DNA of 31,545 bases from Caryophanales bacterium UBA3210 (GCA_002363635.1 DEWM01000046.1:1-31545), one strand, 5' to 3'; shown: positions 1-7,524, counted from the first letter of the stretch. Numbers and translations: made by a program. The notes: a model not told the origin generated them from the sequence alone.

Positions 1-1829
1 ACGTATTCTGATAATTCATCTTTTAAAATTCTCTTAGACTTAAATGAAGCTTTTTTATAATCATCATATAACTTAACGTACTTATCATATTCTTTAAGAA
101 TAGAATTTTTATAACCTACTAATTTGCTTTCAAAAGCTTGGACTCTTTTACCTCTTTCAATTAAATCATCAATCTTATCTTTATAATTTAATAAATAAGA
201 ATCTTGGCATTTAATTTCATTAATTGCCTGATATTTAATGATTGTATCGATAGAGTTAATTAATCTACCAGATTCAAAAATTGTATTTGTAGTCTTATTA
301 CCAAAGACTCCTCCAATTTCATTAACTACTGAAATAAAAGAAGATAAAGCATCATCTAAATCATTAACTTTTTCTTTAATTGCAACTTGTTCATATGGTA
401 AACATTCTTTTAAAGTAACCCCATATAAAGGATGTTTTTCAATTTTTCCAATATTGTCTAGTAAAGACATATATTCTCTAACAAGTTCAAGTCTTTTTTC
501 AAATTGAGGAAGTGGCCAAGAAGCAATGTCTTCATCAAAAGGAATACGACTAAAACGAATATTTTCTTTATCAATCTTCTCTTTAACTTTTAAAGCTTCT
601 CCATAAACTTGAATTAATGGGATTTGAGAAAGAGAAAGATCGCTATTAACGATATCTTTATAATCATCTAATTCATTTTTAACTGTGTCATATCTATTCT
701 TTAAAATCGCATCATCATTAACTTTAGGTTCACCTAAGTTTAAGGTACTTTCTAATGATTTTAAAACATCTTTTTTAGATGCTTTTTGAGAATGTAATTC
801 TAATACTAAATCACCTAAGCCCACCTTTTCTAAACGAGTTTTTACAACATCTAATGCCGCTTTCTTTTCTGCGACGAATAAGATAGATTTTCTTTGAGCG
901 ATACTTGAAGCAATGATATTAGTAATAGTTTGAGATTTACCAGTTCCTGGAGGGCCTTGGATAACCATATTCTTACCTTTATTAATATCGTAAATAACTG
1001 CTTCTTGAGATGAGTCAGCGTCTACTACTGTATGTAAAGCACTAGGAGTTAGTTCTTTTTCTACATCAATATTCTTACTTAATTTATCATCAAAATTAGA
1101 GATAAATAATTTAGTTAAGACAGGGTTATTAAATTTACCATCTTCATGTCTCCAAACTGATAAATCTAAGTCTTTATACATTAAGAATTTTGCATAACTA
1201 AAGAAGTCAAATGCTCCACATGAAGATTCAACTTGCCAAGTTTGTTTAGAAGAAGTAGAAATAACTGAATCTACAAAACGAAGATATTCATCAATACCTT
1301 TAATTTCATCTTCATATTCATAATCAATATTGATACCGTATTCTGTCTGTAATTTAGTAATTAAAGAGACATTTAAACGAATTTCTTCACCGCTGTAAAC
1401 TAAATAATATTTATCTTGTCCTTCATGTTTTTTAAGTTCAACTGGAACTAAAATTAAAGGAGAGCGATAAGAAGGAGCATCTTCTTCATCAATTTCTTTC
1501 CATCTTAAAAATCCAAGTGCTAAAAATAAAATATTCGCACCCTTTTCTTCAACGAACATCTTACTAGAACGGAAAGTTCTAACAAGTCTAGTACGAATAG
1601 TCTTTTCATCCATTGAAACAAATAATTTACTAGGACTATTATTTGGAACTATAGTAAAGTAAACATTCTTACCTTCATTAACTAAATAATTAAAAACATC
1701 TGAAACATTGATAGAAGGAAATTCAAGTCCAGTTGTCGATCTTAATTTATAATTTAATAATGGGTTTTTAAATGACATATCAAGAAGTTCTTTTCTTGCA
1801 TGTTCTAATTTTTCTTCAATCATTTCCAT
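1..1829 (-). CDS. DUF4011-type superfamily 1 helicase, partial (C-terminus beyond window)
   Basis: A continuous minus-strand frame of 609 codons runs off the left edge, so only the N-terminal part is visible. The start at 1829 has a run of five G residues about 8 nt upstream; a second in-frame ATG lies at 1823. The N-terminus contains ARKELLDMSFKNPLLNYKL, typical of the DUF4011 domain that begins giant SF1-type helicases. A Walker A motif, GPPGTGKSQT, is encoded around 927-956 (residue ~295), preceded by NMVIQ, as in the AAA_11 helicase fold. A charged, coiled-coil-like stretch follows, as in UvrD/Upf1-like helicases with long insertions. Family members act as ATP-dependent nucleic-acid translocases and often carry DUF3320 or nuclease domains at the C-terminus, which cannot be seen here. 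Some occur in defence islands, but nothing nearby supports that role. Confidence 0.85.
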   Translation of the reverse strand, partial: MEMIEEKLEHARKELLDMSFKNPLLNYKLRSTTGLEFPSINVSDVFNYLVNEGKNVYFTIVPNNSPSKLFVSMDEKTIRTRLVRTFRSSKMFVEEKGANILFLALGFLRWKEIDEEDAPSYRSPLILVPVELKKHEGQDKYYLVYSGEEIRLNVSLITKLQTEYGINIDYEYEDEIKGIDEYLRFVDSVISTSSKQTWQVESSCGAFDFFSYAKFLMYKDLDLSVWRHEDGKFNNPVLTKLFISNFDDKLSKNIDVEKELTPSALHTVVDADSSQEAVIYDINKGKNMVIQGPPGTGKSQTITNIIASSIAQRKSILFVAEKKAALDVVKTRLEKVGLGDLVLELHSQKASKKDVLKSLESTLNLGEPKVNDDAILKNRYDTVKNELDDYKDIVNSDLSLSQIPLIQVYGEALKVKEKIDKENIRFSRIPFDEDIASWPLPQFEKRLELVREYMSLLDNIGKIEKHPLYGVTLKECLPYEQVAIKEKVNDLDDALSSFISVVNEIGGVFGNKTTNTIFESGRLINSIDTIIKYQAINEIKCQDSYLLNYKDKIDDLIERGKRVQAFESKLVGYKNSILKEYDKYVKLYDDYKKASFKSKRILKDELSEY

Positions 1830-1871
1830 ATTATTAACCCCCGTATTTTAGTACCATTATAGCACTTGAAA

Positions 1872-1891
1872 TGAACGTAAAAAAACGTTCA
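1872..1891. promoter_or_regulatory. 7-bp inverted repeat upstream of helicase gene
   Basis: TGAACGT (1872-1878) and ACGTTCA (1885-1891) form a perfect inverted repeat around six A residues. It lies 43 nt upstream of the helicase start in the divergent region. It could be an operator for a dimeric repressor. No T-tract follows on either strand at terminator distance, so a terminator is less likely. Confidence 0.35.
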
Positions 1892-1978
1892 AAATAAATT
1901 TTATAAAATTGAAATTTTGTCACTATCAAATAGCGAATAATATTTAACAAAATTAGAATACTTATTTAATCTTTTTTA

Positions 1979-2007
1979 TTCACTTTTATATTCATTATTA
2001 CTATAAT
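1979..2007 (+). promoter_or_regulatory. Sigma-A-type promoter of ECF S-component gene
   Basis: TTCACT (1979-1984), a 17-nt spacer and a perfect TATAAT (2002-2007). The predicted start near 2014 leaves a leader of under 20 nt carrying AAGGAG (2021-2026). That is too short for the vitamin riboswitches that often precede ECF transporter genes. Confidence 0.65.
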
Positions 2008-2031
2008 AATCCTCAGTAATAAGGAGCTATT

Positions 2032-2856
2032 ATGTCTAAATCAAAAAAGATCTTATATAACATGGTATTAATCGCACTTTTCAGTGCTCTTTCCTTTGTA
2101 GGAACCTATATAGCAATACCTATTGGAACATCTAAAGTTCACTTAGGAAACTTCGTTTGCATTTTAGCAGGTCTATTATGTGGAGGATTAATAGGAGGCT
2201 TATCTGGTTCTCTTGGTATGGGACTAAATGATTTACTCTCAGGATACGGAGTAGACACATGTATTCGTACATTAATTGTCAAATTCATTTTAGGTCTATT
2301 TGCAGGTTTCTTATTCCGTTATTTTCTTAAGAAAGAAAAGAATATTAATTATCTCTTCTTTATAATATCTGGCATTTTCTTAATTCTCTTTATCACTTTC
2401 TTAACTCTTTATTTAACAAAAGGTGAAGTCATTGATTTAGGCAAGAAAAAATTAAGTATCAGTATCTTATTAATTAGTTTACTTGGAGTAATGTTTGCCT
2501 TCTTCTTAATAATTCAAATATTTATCTTTAAAATTAATAAGATTCAAAAATATGTTTTAGCCTCAGTTGCATTAGCCTCTTTACTAAATGTCGTCTTAGA
2601 ATTCTTACTTAAGATACCATTTAAAGTCTTAATGGCAAATATGACTTGGGAACAATCATTCATTTATGCCTTATCATCTTTACCAGGTGCATTAATAACA
2701 TCTATTGTCACTTCAATTATAGTTACTTGTATCTACTTACCTTTATATGAAGGTACTAAAAGATTTAATAAATTAAATAATTTAAATGATCTCATTTTAG
2801 ACATAACTACATATAAAAAAGAATCCTCTCCAAATAATGAAGAGGATCATAATTAA
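2032..2856 (+). CDS. ECF transporter S component (substrate unknown)
   Basis: A 274-residue, strongly hydrophobic protein with about seven or eight predicted membrane segments. The N-terminal half carries the glycine-rich pattern typical of energy-coupling-factor substrate-binding subunits: LGNFVCILAGLLCGGLIGG, then SGSLGMGLNDLLSGY, then a long helix ending in a basic loop. S components bind a vitamin or similar small molecule and join a shared EcfAA'T module, which is not encoded here. The protein is longer than the usual ~180-200 residues because of a hydrophobic central segment (about residues 105-170). The start has AAGGAG 5 nt upstream. The short leader gives no riboswitch clue, so the substrate cannot be named. 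The C-terminal ~25 residues are polar. Confidence 0.75.
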   Translation: MSKSKKILYNMVLIALFSALSFVGTYIAIPIGTSKVHLGNFVCILAGLLCGGLIGGLSGSLGMGLNDLLSGYGVDTCIRTLIVKFILGLFAGFLFRYFLKKEKNINYLFFIISGIFLILFITFLTLYLTKGEVIDLGKKKLSISILLISLLGVMFAFFLIIQIFIFKINKIQKYVLASVALASLLNVVLEFLLKIPFKVLMANMTWEQSFIYALSSLPGALITSIVTSIIVTCIYLPLYEGTKRFNKLNNLNDLILDITTYKKESSPNNEEDHN

Positions 2857-2883
2857 CTTCAGATTTTTATCTGGAGTTTTTTA
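2855..2883 (+). terminator. Rho-independent terminator of ECF S-component gene
   Basis: A 10-bp stem (2855-2864 with 2869-2878, one T-G pair), tetraloop TTTT, followed by a T-tract. It begins at the stop codon. It lies between convergent genes, but the T-tract fits only the plus strand. Confidence 0.85.
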
Positions 2884-3669
2884 TTATACGCAAGTATAAC
2901 CGCCATCAACAGCGATTGCTTGACCAGTAACGTATGAAGATTCTTCAGCACCTAAGAATACTGCGACTGAATTTAATTCACCTTCACGACCATATCTTTG
3001 CATTGGAACTGATTGTTTTGCAAAGTTCTGGAAGTATTCTGTATTTAATGTTTCAGTTGTTAATTCTGTATAGAAATAACCTGGGCAGATTGCGTTAACT
3101 GTGATATTTGAAGTTGCAAGTTCTGCTGCAGCACCTCTAGTAAAGTTGACAACTGCACCTTTTGTTGAGTGGTATGCAATTGTAGGAATTGCTGTATTAC
3201 CTACTAAACCATAGATAGAAGCAATGTTGATGATTCTACCATATGATTGTTTACCTGCAGCAATTGCTCTCTTCATTAAATTACCAAATGCTTTTGTTGC
3301 TAAGAAAATTGATGTTAAGTCTAAACCTAATGTGAATTCCCAATCATCTTTCTTGTAATCAAGTAATGGTGTACCTGTACCTTTTTCTCCGCCTGCACAG
3401 TTAATGATAACTTCACAGTGACCAAATTCTTTTTCGACTGCTGCAACTGCTTCGTCAATTGATTCTACACTTGTAACATCGCATTTAAGTGGTAAAACTT
3501 TAACCCCAAATTTAGCTTCTAAATCTTTAGCACTTGCTTCAAGTCTTTCAACTCTTCTTGCAAGTAATACAAGATTTGCGCCTTGTTCTGCAAAGCCATA
3601 AGCCATCTGTTTACCTAAACCAGATGAAGCGCCAGTAATGGCAACTACTTTTCCTTTATAATTAAACAT
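2884..3669 (-). CDS. SDR-family NAD(P)-dependent oxidoreductase
   Basis: A classical short-chain dehydrogenase of 261 residues. It has the cofactor motif TGASSGLG (12-19), N90-C-A-G, catalytic S151, Y166-x3-K170, and the terminal GQAIAVDGGYT segment. Arginines R38/R39 after the second strand suggest NADP(H) rather than NAD(H). The overall pattern resembles gluconate 5-dehydrogenase or 3-oxoacyl-ACP reductase types. No fatty-acid or gluconate genes are adjacent, so the substrate is open. GGAGGAG lies just upstream of the ATG. An 8-bp inverted repeat sits in the promoter region (3722-3746). It is probably transcribed alone. Confidence 0.88.
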   Translation of the reverse strand: MFNYKGKVVAITGASSGLGKQMAYGFAEQGANLVLLARRVERLEASAKDLEAKFGVKVLPLKCDVTSVESIDEAVAAVEKEFGHCEVIINCAGGEKGTGTPLLDYKKDDWEFTLGLDLTSIFLATKAFGNLMKRAIAAGKQSYGRIINIASIYGLVGNTAIPTIAYHSTKGAVVNFTRGAAAELATSNITVNAICPGYFYTELTTETLNTEYFQNFAKQSVPMQRYGREGELNSVAVFLGAEESSYVTGQAIAVDGGYTCV

Positions 3670-3721
3670 TATTCTCCTCCATTCATTTAAATTATAACTG
3701 TAAGATTTGATTTAATTATAC

Positions 3722-3746
3722 ACTATTTTTCAATGTCGAAAATAGT
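3722..3746. promoter_or_regulatory. 8-bp inverted repeat in SDR promoter region
   Basis: ACTATTTT (3722-3729) and AAAATAGT (3739-3746) are perfect inverted repeats separated by 9 nt, about 55-75 nt upstream of the SDR start. A minus-strand TATAAT-like box overlaps the near side (around 3716-3721). The site is placed like an operator; no regulator gene is nearby. Confidence 0.4.
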
Positions 3747-3797
3747 TAATTAGTTAAATCGATAAAAAAATATCTATTTGCATTATTTTGCTTTGCA

Positions 3798-4190
3798 TTA
3801 TTTTTCTTTAACTAATTTAATTAATTCTTCATAAATATGTACTGCATTTCTTACACAAAGATTGCATGGGCAAAGTGGTTTACCATCTTTCAAAGCTTTT
3901 AAATCTCTACATTTAGTAGCACCAGACATTTCCTCAAATTTAGAAATTAATTCTCTAGAATATCTTAATGTTCCTTTTCCTTTTGTAGTTAGACCAAGTG
4001 CCATATTTGCACCTATTACCGCCCCACAAGTCGCCTCCATATTTCCCATTCCAGCACAAAAGCCTGATCCTAAAGAAAGAAGAGTTTCTTCATCTAATCC
4101 AAGATCATCTTTTAAAGCAATTAGAACTGCTTGGGCACAATTACATTGGCCACTAGTTTTTAAATTTTCAGCAATTGTTTCTCTTTCCAT
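3798..4190 (-). CDS. C_GCAxxG_C_C-family cysteine-rich redox-like protein
   Basis: A 130-residue protein with the conserved cysteine spacing of the C_GCAxxG_C_C family. C16 and C18 are followed by the GSGFCAGMGNMEATCGAVIG core (C45, C55), then C94, C107, C109 and C112 near the C-terminus. The family is thought to bind metal or act in redox chemistry, and its function is not established. The first G of GCAxxG is F here (FCAGMG), a common variant. The start has AGAGG 7 nt upstream. It lies 128 nt upstream of the SDR gene on the same strand, with a promoter-like region between, so the two are probably separate units. Confidence 0.82.
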   Translation of the reverse strand: MERETIAENLKTSGQCNCAQAVLIALKDDLGLDEETLLSLGSGFCAGMGNMEATCGAVIGANMALGLTTKGKGTLRYSRELISKFEEMSGATKCRDLKALKDGKPLCPCNLCVRNAVHIYEELIKLVKEK

Positions 4191-4283
4191 AATAATACCT
4201 CTTCATTATGTAAGTATCCTAGTCTCTGCCCAACACATTTATTATATCTTTTACTATTTGTTTTTTCATTATTATCTAGGCAT

Positions 4284-4312
4284 AAAAAAACAATTGGTAT
4301 TTCTACCAACTG
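4284..4312 (-). terminator. Rho-independent terminator of YhcH-family gene
   Basis: On the minus strand a 9-bp stem (4304-4312 with 4291-4299, one mismatch or wobble) closes a GAAA loop and is followed by seven T residues (complement of 4284-4290). It is 10 nt past the stop of the YhcH-family gene. Confidence 0.85.
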
Positions 4313-4322
4313 CTTAAATATT

Positions 4323-4802
4323 TTACCAATCAATTTTAATTTTGAAGACAGCTTTTTGGATTACTTCATCATTAACTTTAATACATGGTTTATGTAAATC
4401 ATTTGGATAAACTAAAACAAAGAAGCCTTTAGTTAAACGTATAGTTGCATCAAGTGGAGCGGAATAGAAAGTTACATCCTTTTCTTCGTTATAAGGAACT
4501 GTAATATTCTTTTCTGTGACCTTTCTTTTATCGCAGTAACCAATATCTTCAACATTATCTAAAACTAATTGAAGATCTAACCATTTGTCATGGTTTTCAA
4601 GTCTAGCAACATCTTTCTCTTTACCAACATAAGATGAACGGTTAAGTTTAACGCCTCCGTCACTAGTTAATGTATACTTACCATTTTCATAAGCAAGAAT
4701 GCCATCTAAACCTTTTTCTTTAATGAATTTTACAACGAATTGTAAATTCTTTGAGTAAGCAAATTCTTCTTCAAATAAATCATCAATATGATTAACAATC
4801 AT
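4323..4802 (-). CDS. YhcH/YjgK/YiaL-family (DUF386) protein
   Basis: A 159-residue cupin-like protein of the YhcH/EbgC family. Recognisable segments are LENHDKWLDLQLVL (family pattern E-x-H-x-x-x-I-D-I-Q), the FFVLVYPNDLHKPCI motif with its metal-binding histidine, and the terminal VFKIKIDW strand. Homologues take part in sialic acid or other sugar catabolism, probably as sugar anomerase or isomerase-like enzymes, and EbgC supports beta-galactosidase. No sugar operon is present here, so the substrate is unknown. The start is supported by AAGAAAGGA about 8 nt upstream. It has its own terminator and appears monocistronic. Confidence 0.86.
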   Translation of the reverse strand: MIVNHIDDLFEEEFAYSKNLQFVVKFIKEKGLDGILAYENGKYTLTSDGGVKLNRSSYVGKEKDVARLENHDKWLDLQLVLDNVEDIGYCDKRKVTEKNITVPYNEEKDVTFYSAPLDATIRLTKGFFVLVYPNDLHKPCIKVNDEVIQKAVFKIKIDW

Positions 4803-4903
4803 TTTAAAAATCCTTTCTTTAATTCATAGATATTTTATATCTTTTGAAATATCAAATTAATAGGAACAAATCATTATTATGCTGTAAGACCAAATAAATA
4901 TAC

Positions 4904-4932
4904 TTGAAATAAAAATAAATATTACTTATATA
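4904..4932 (+). promoter_or_regulatory. Promoter placing transcription start at or near GNAT start codon
   Basis: TTGAAA (4904-4909), exactly 17 nt, then TATATA (4927-4932). The predicted start (4939-4940) falls on the A of the GNAT ATG at 4940, suggesting a leaderless or near-leaderless mRNA. The alternative -10 TATAAA (4931-4936) would be too close to the ATG. Confidence 0.5.
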
Positions 4933-4939
4933 TAAATAT

Positions 4940-5359
4940 ATGGAATTTAAAAGCTTTACTACATTAACTGAAAATTCAATTTATATAAGAAAAACTGTCT
5001 TTATTGAAGAGCAGCACTTTAATGATGAATTCGATGATAAAGATAATGAATGTATACACGTAGTAATGTACGACAATAATAAAGCTATAGGTAATACTAG
5101 AATTATCTATAATGAAGAACATAAATGTTACGCCATTGGTAGAGTAGCGATATTAAAAGAATATAGAGGTCTAGGCCTTGGTAAAGATATACTTTTATAT
5201 TCAGAAAAAGAAATCATTAAGCATTATGGACACGTAAAAATAGGAGTAGACGCTCAAAAAAGAGTAGAAGAATTCTATTCAAAACTTGGTTATATCGCCA
5301 CTAGCGATGAACATCTAGAAGAAGGTTGTCCTCACATATGGATGATTAAGAAGTTATAA
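4940..5359 (+). CDS. GNAT-family N-acetyltransferase
   Basis: A 139-residue protein with one Gcn5-related acetyltransferase domain. The acetyl-CoA pyrophosphate-binding loop is R76-G-L-G-L-G81, preceded by the GRVAILKEY strand. The N-terminal RKTVFIEEQ and the late FYSKLGY segment are like ElaA/YjcF-type members. The acceptor substrate cannot be inferred. No Shine-Dalgarno sequence precedes the ATG, and the promoter places the 5' end almost at the start codon. It converges with the small unknown gene at 5433-5708 across an IS-like repeat. Confidence 0.85.
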   Translation: MEFKSFTTLTENSIYIRKTVFIEEQHFNDEFDDKDNECIHVVMYDNNKAIGNTRIIYNEEHKCYAIGRVAILKEYRGLGLGKDILLYSEKEIIKHYGHVKIGVDAQKRVEEFYSKLGYIATSDEHLEEGCPHIWMIKKL

Positions 5360-5364
5360 ACAAA

Positions 5365-5424
5365 AAAACTAGCAATATTGTAGTCCAACTTTTGGGGTTA
5401 ACTACATTCATATCGACTAGTTTT
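5365..5424. repeat. IS3/IS150-like terminal-repeat relic, copy 1, inside a nested hairpin
   Basis: Positions 5383-5405 are the reverse complement of 23462-23484, a 23-nt identity shared by two intergenic sites. The shared sequence has the form GTAGTTAACCCC followed by AAAAGTTGGAC, closely matching the CCCC-n-AAAGTTGGAC core of IS150-group (IS3 family) terminal inverted repeats as I know them. GTAGT/ACTAC at 5380/5401 closes an inner hairpin and AAAACTAG/CTAGTTTT (5365-5372, 5417-5424) an outer one. It lies between convergent genes and may act as a terminator for both. No transposase is present. Confidence 0.6.
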
Positions 5425-5432
5425 GAAAACAT

Positions 5433-5708
5433 TTAAACTCTTATTACTACTTTTGTTCCGTCACTTGCATATACTTCAACTAAATTAAAATGACCATTCT
5501 CTTTAATAAATTTCTTTAAATCTTTATAAGCAATAGAACTAATATCCCCTATTTTATTTAATCCATCATTATCTAAAGAGATATTTTTATTATCAGTATT
5601 CTTACTAAATGCTCTATAAATCCATTTTTGCTTTAATATGAATAGAGGTAACCATAATCTAATTGTATGGTTCTTACCATCTTCATTATATCTAATATAT
5701 ATTTTCAT
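5433..5708 (-). CDS. Small conserved-looking protein of unknown function
   Basis: A 91-residue protein not recognised with confidence. It starts with a short beta-like basic segment (MKIYIRYNEDGK), followed by a hydrophobic patch (IRLWLPLFILKQKWIY) that is not long enough to be clearly transmembrane. It ends in a lysine-rich helix and the strand LVEVYASDGTKVVIRV. The layout resembles small proteins of gut Bacillota with an N-terminal strand, amphipathic helix and terminal LVEV-x-S-x-DG-x-x-V pattern. I infer no function. No clear Shine-Dalgarno sequence precedes the ATG, so the start is less certain, but codon use and position between terminated neighbours support a real gene. Confidence 0.65.
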   Translation of the reverse strand: MKIYIRYNEDGKNHTIRLWLPLFILKQKWIYRAFSKNTDNKNISLDNDGLNKIGDISSIAYKDLKKFIKENGHFNLVEVYASDGTKVVIRV

Positions 5709-5824
5709 TATTCTACAGTAATAGTAATGTGATCTATAATATTTGATTATCTTTTTCTTTTTATATTATACGTGCAAAATTTTGACGTATACCGACATTT
5801 TATTATAATTTTATGTCTAAAATA

Positions 5825-5853
5825 ACAAAAAATCCTTGAAATTATATCAAGGA
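5825..5853 (-). terminator. Terminator of tRNA-Leu
   Basis: TCCTTGA/TCAAGGA stem (5833-5839 and 5847-5853), 7-nt loop, followed on the minus strand by a T-tract (complement of 5826-5832). It sits 13 nt past the tRNA 3' end. Confidence 0.85.
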
Positions 5854-5865
5854 ATACTAATATTC

Positions 5866-5952
5866 TGGTGCCCCGAATGGGACTCGAACCCATAAGCCAT
5901 CACTGACGCCAGATTTTGAGTCTAGTTCGTTTACCAATTTCGACATCGGGGC
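5866..5952 (-). tRNA. tRNA-Leu(CAA)
   Basis: An 87-nt cloverleaf on the minus strand. The acceptor GCCCCGA pairs with TCGGGGC, followed by A and an encoded CCA. The anticodon arm CTAGA-CTCAAAA-TCTGG gives anticodon CAA, reading UUG. The T arm is TGGGTTCGAGTCCCA. The long variable arm is that of a class II tRNA, as expected for leucine. It is a single-gene unit with its own terminator. Confidence 0.95.
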
Positions 5953-6032
5953 ATTACAAAAATAAGTATAAAGAATTATCGTTTCAAAGTAAAACAATTT
6001 TTAATATAATAAGTTCGAAAAGAGGATAAAAA

Positions 6033-6443
6033 ATGATTAAACCAATTATCAAAGACCAATTCTTTTTAAAAATCAAATCAGTAGACGCTACAATAGAAGA
6101 TAAAGAAGTAATTCAAAATCTAAAAGATACCTTAAAAGCACATAAAAAAGAATGCGTTGGTATGGCAGCAAATATGATAGGAGTAAATAAAAATATCATC
6201 GCGATTCAAGAAAAGAATTTATATGTCATGATAAACCCAGTAATTAAAGAAAGATTTGGTTTACCATACGATACTGAAGAAGGATGTTTATCTTTAAAAG
6301 GAGCAAGAGCTACTAAAAGATATAACAAAATCACTGTTACATATTTAGATGAAAACTTTAGACCAAAAACAAAAACTGCAGTAGGTTTTGAAGCTCAAAT
6401 CATTCAACACGAAATTGACCATCTAAATGGTATTATTATTTAA
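6033..6443 (+). CDS. def: Peptide deformylase
   Basis: A 136-residue peptide deformylase, removing the N-formyl group from nascent proteins with a bound metal ion. Motif 1 is G43-M-A-A-N-M48-I-G50, motif 2 is E83-G-C85-L-S-L, and motif 3 is H126-E-I-D-H130; C85, H126 and H130 are the metal ligands and E127 the catalytic base. The usual motif-1 glutamine is methionine (M48), a substitution I recall from short deformylase-like proteins in Gram-positives, so activity is likely but not certain. It is short for the family (usually 150-190 residues). AGAGGA lies 6 nt before the start and a TATAAT (6005-6010) upstream. The stop codon lies inside its terminator stem. Confidence 0.88.
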   Translation: MIKPIIKDQFFLKIKSVDATIEDKEVIQNLKDTLKAHKKECVGMAANMIGVNKNIIAIQEKNLYVMINPVIKERFGLPYDTEEGCLSLKGARATKRYNKITVTYLDENFRPKTKTAVGFEAQIIQHEIDHLNGIII

Positions 6444-6466
6444 GAAGGTTATTACCTTCTTTTTAT
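6442..6466 (+). terminator. Terminator of peptide deformylase
   Basis: An 8-bp perfect stem AAGAAGGT/ACCTTCTT (6442-6449, 6454-6461) with a TATT loop and a T-rich tail. It includes the TAA stop. Confidence 0.88.
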
Positions 6467-6474
6467 TTTATAAA

Positions 6475-6497
6475 AATAAAAGATGCCGAAGCATCTT
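6475..6497 (-). terminator. Terminator of DegV gene
   Basis: AGATGC/GCATCT stem (6481-6486, 6491-6496) with a stable TTCG loop when read on the minus strand. The complement of an A-rich stretch (6471-6480) supplies the T-tract. It starts 2 nt past the DegV stop. Confidence 0.85.
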
Positions 6498-6498
6498 A

Positions 6499-7386
6499 TT
6501 ATTTCATATCTCTATTTTCACCTACGTAGAATAAAGCAATTGTGCCTTTACCTACGTGAGTACCAGTAATTAAATCATACCAGTAAATTTCAACGTTCTT
6601 AACTCCACCTGCAATTAAGTGTTCTTTTAACTTACTTGCGTCTTCATAAGCATCGCAATGAGCAATATAAACAGTTTGATCATCCGGGTTAACAATATGT
6701 TTTAAACATGTTTTAGCAAGAGTACTAATAGCAAGTTTTCTACCATGAACCTTACCAGAAAATTCAATCTTAGATTCATTAGAACCATATAGCATAACTT
6801 TTAAATTTAAAATTTTAGCAATAGATGCTAAAGTCTTAGTAACTCTACCAGTATGGATTAAAGAAGAAACATCACCGACAGTAAATTCACTTCTAACTTT
6901 AAAAGCAAATTCTTGGCAGTTATTACCAAGTTCTTCTAAACTCATACCTTGTTCAATTAATTTTAATGCTCTAACAGCCTGTAAGCCTTCACCAAAAGAA
7001 GCAGTAGCAGAATTAACTACATAAACAACTTTCTTACCATGTTCTTCGTTAATTTCATCTGCAGCAATACAAGCAGATTGATAAGTACCAGAAATACCTT
7101 TAGCCATAGTAAAGCAAATGATTTCATTTCCTGCTTTAATATCTTCTTCAAAAGCCTTTAAAAAAGTATCTGGGTTAACTAAAGAAGTAGTAACTTTCTT
7201 TTTACCAGAATCTAAGTCTTCGTAAAAATCATGAGAAATATGAGGAACATCAATATCATCCGAATAACAAAGAAGATCCTTGTCATCGATTCTTAAAGTC
7301 ATAGGCATAACCTTGATATCCCAATTTTTTTCTTTTAATAATGAAGGAAATAAATTACTTCCTGCGTCTGTATAAACTTTAATCAT
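6499..7386 (-). CDS. DegV-family fatty-acid-binding protein
   Basis: A 295-residue DegV/FakB-type protein. Family marks are TDAGSNL near the N-terminus (residues 6-12), TSLVNPDTF where TSQPS-P is usual, the SGTYQSA loop after FTMAKG, the SSLIHTGRV segment, and the terminal GTHVGKGTIALFYVG in place of the common GTHVGPG. Proteins of this family bind a fatty acid and, as FakB, present it to the kinase FakA. No fakA gene is in the window. The protein appears complete. Start supported by TGGAGAG 6 nt upstream. It is transcribed alone. Confidence 0.9.
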   Translation of the reverse strand: MIKVYTDAGSNLFPSLLKEKNWDIKVMPMTLRIDDKDLLCYSDDIDVPHISHDFYEDLDSGKKKVTTSLVNPDTFLKAFEEDIKAGNEIICFTMAKGISGTYQSACIAADEINEEHGKKVVYVVNSATASFGEGLQAVRALKLIEQGMSLEELGNNCQEFAFKVRSEFTVGDVSSLIHTGRVTKTLASIAKILNLKVMLYGSNESKIEFSGKVHGRKLAISTLAKTCLKHIVNPDDQTVYIAHCDAYEDASKLKEHLIAGGVKNVEIYWYDLITGTHVGKGTIALFYVGENRDMK

Positions 7387-7524
7387 AAAATCTCTCCATT
7401 CTTATCGACACTATTGTAAAACAATAGACTTTAATAATCTATCTACACAAAAAAAATTAACTCTACTCAATTTTATATTGCTCTACAAAAAGTAGGAAAG
7501 TCCAATATTTCGGAATATATCAAA

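Noticed and set aside
238..507. Open plus-strand frame of 89 codons
   Set aside because: It lies antisense within the helicase coding region, lacks a ribosome binding site and has no protein-like features.
1979..2031. Vitamin riboswitch in front of the ECF transporter gene
   Set aside because: The leader from the predicted start to the ATG is under 20 nt, too short for any known aptamer.
3862..4317. Plus-strand frame of 151 codons opposite the cysteine-rich gene
   Set aside because: Antisense to the conserved C_GCAxxG frame and runs across its promoter and a terminator; its sequence looks like a mirror of that gene.
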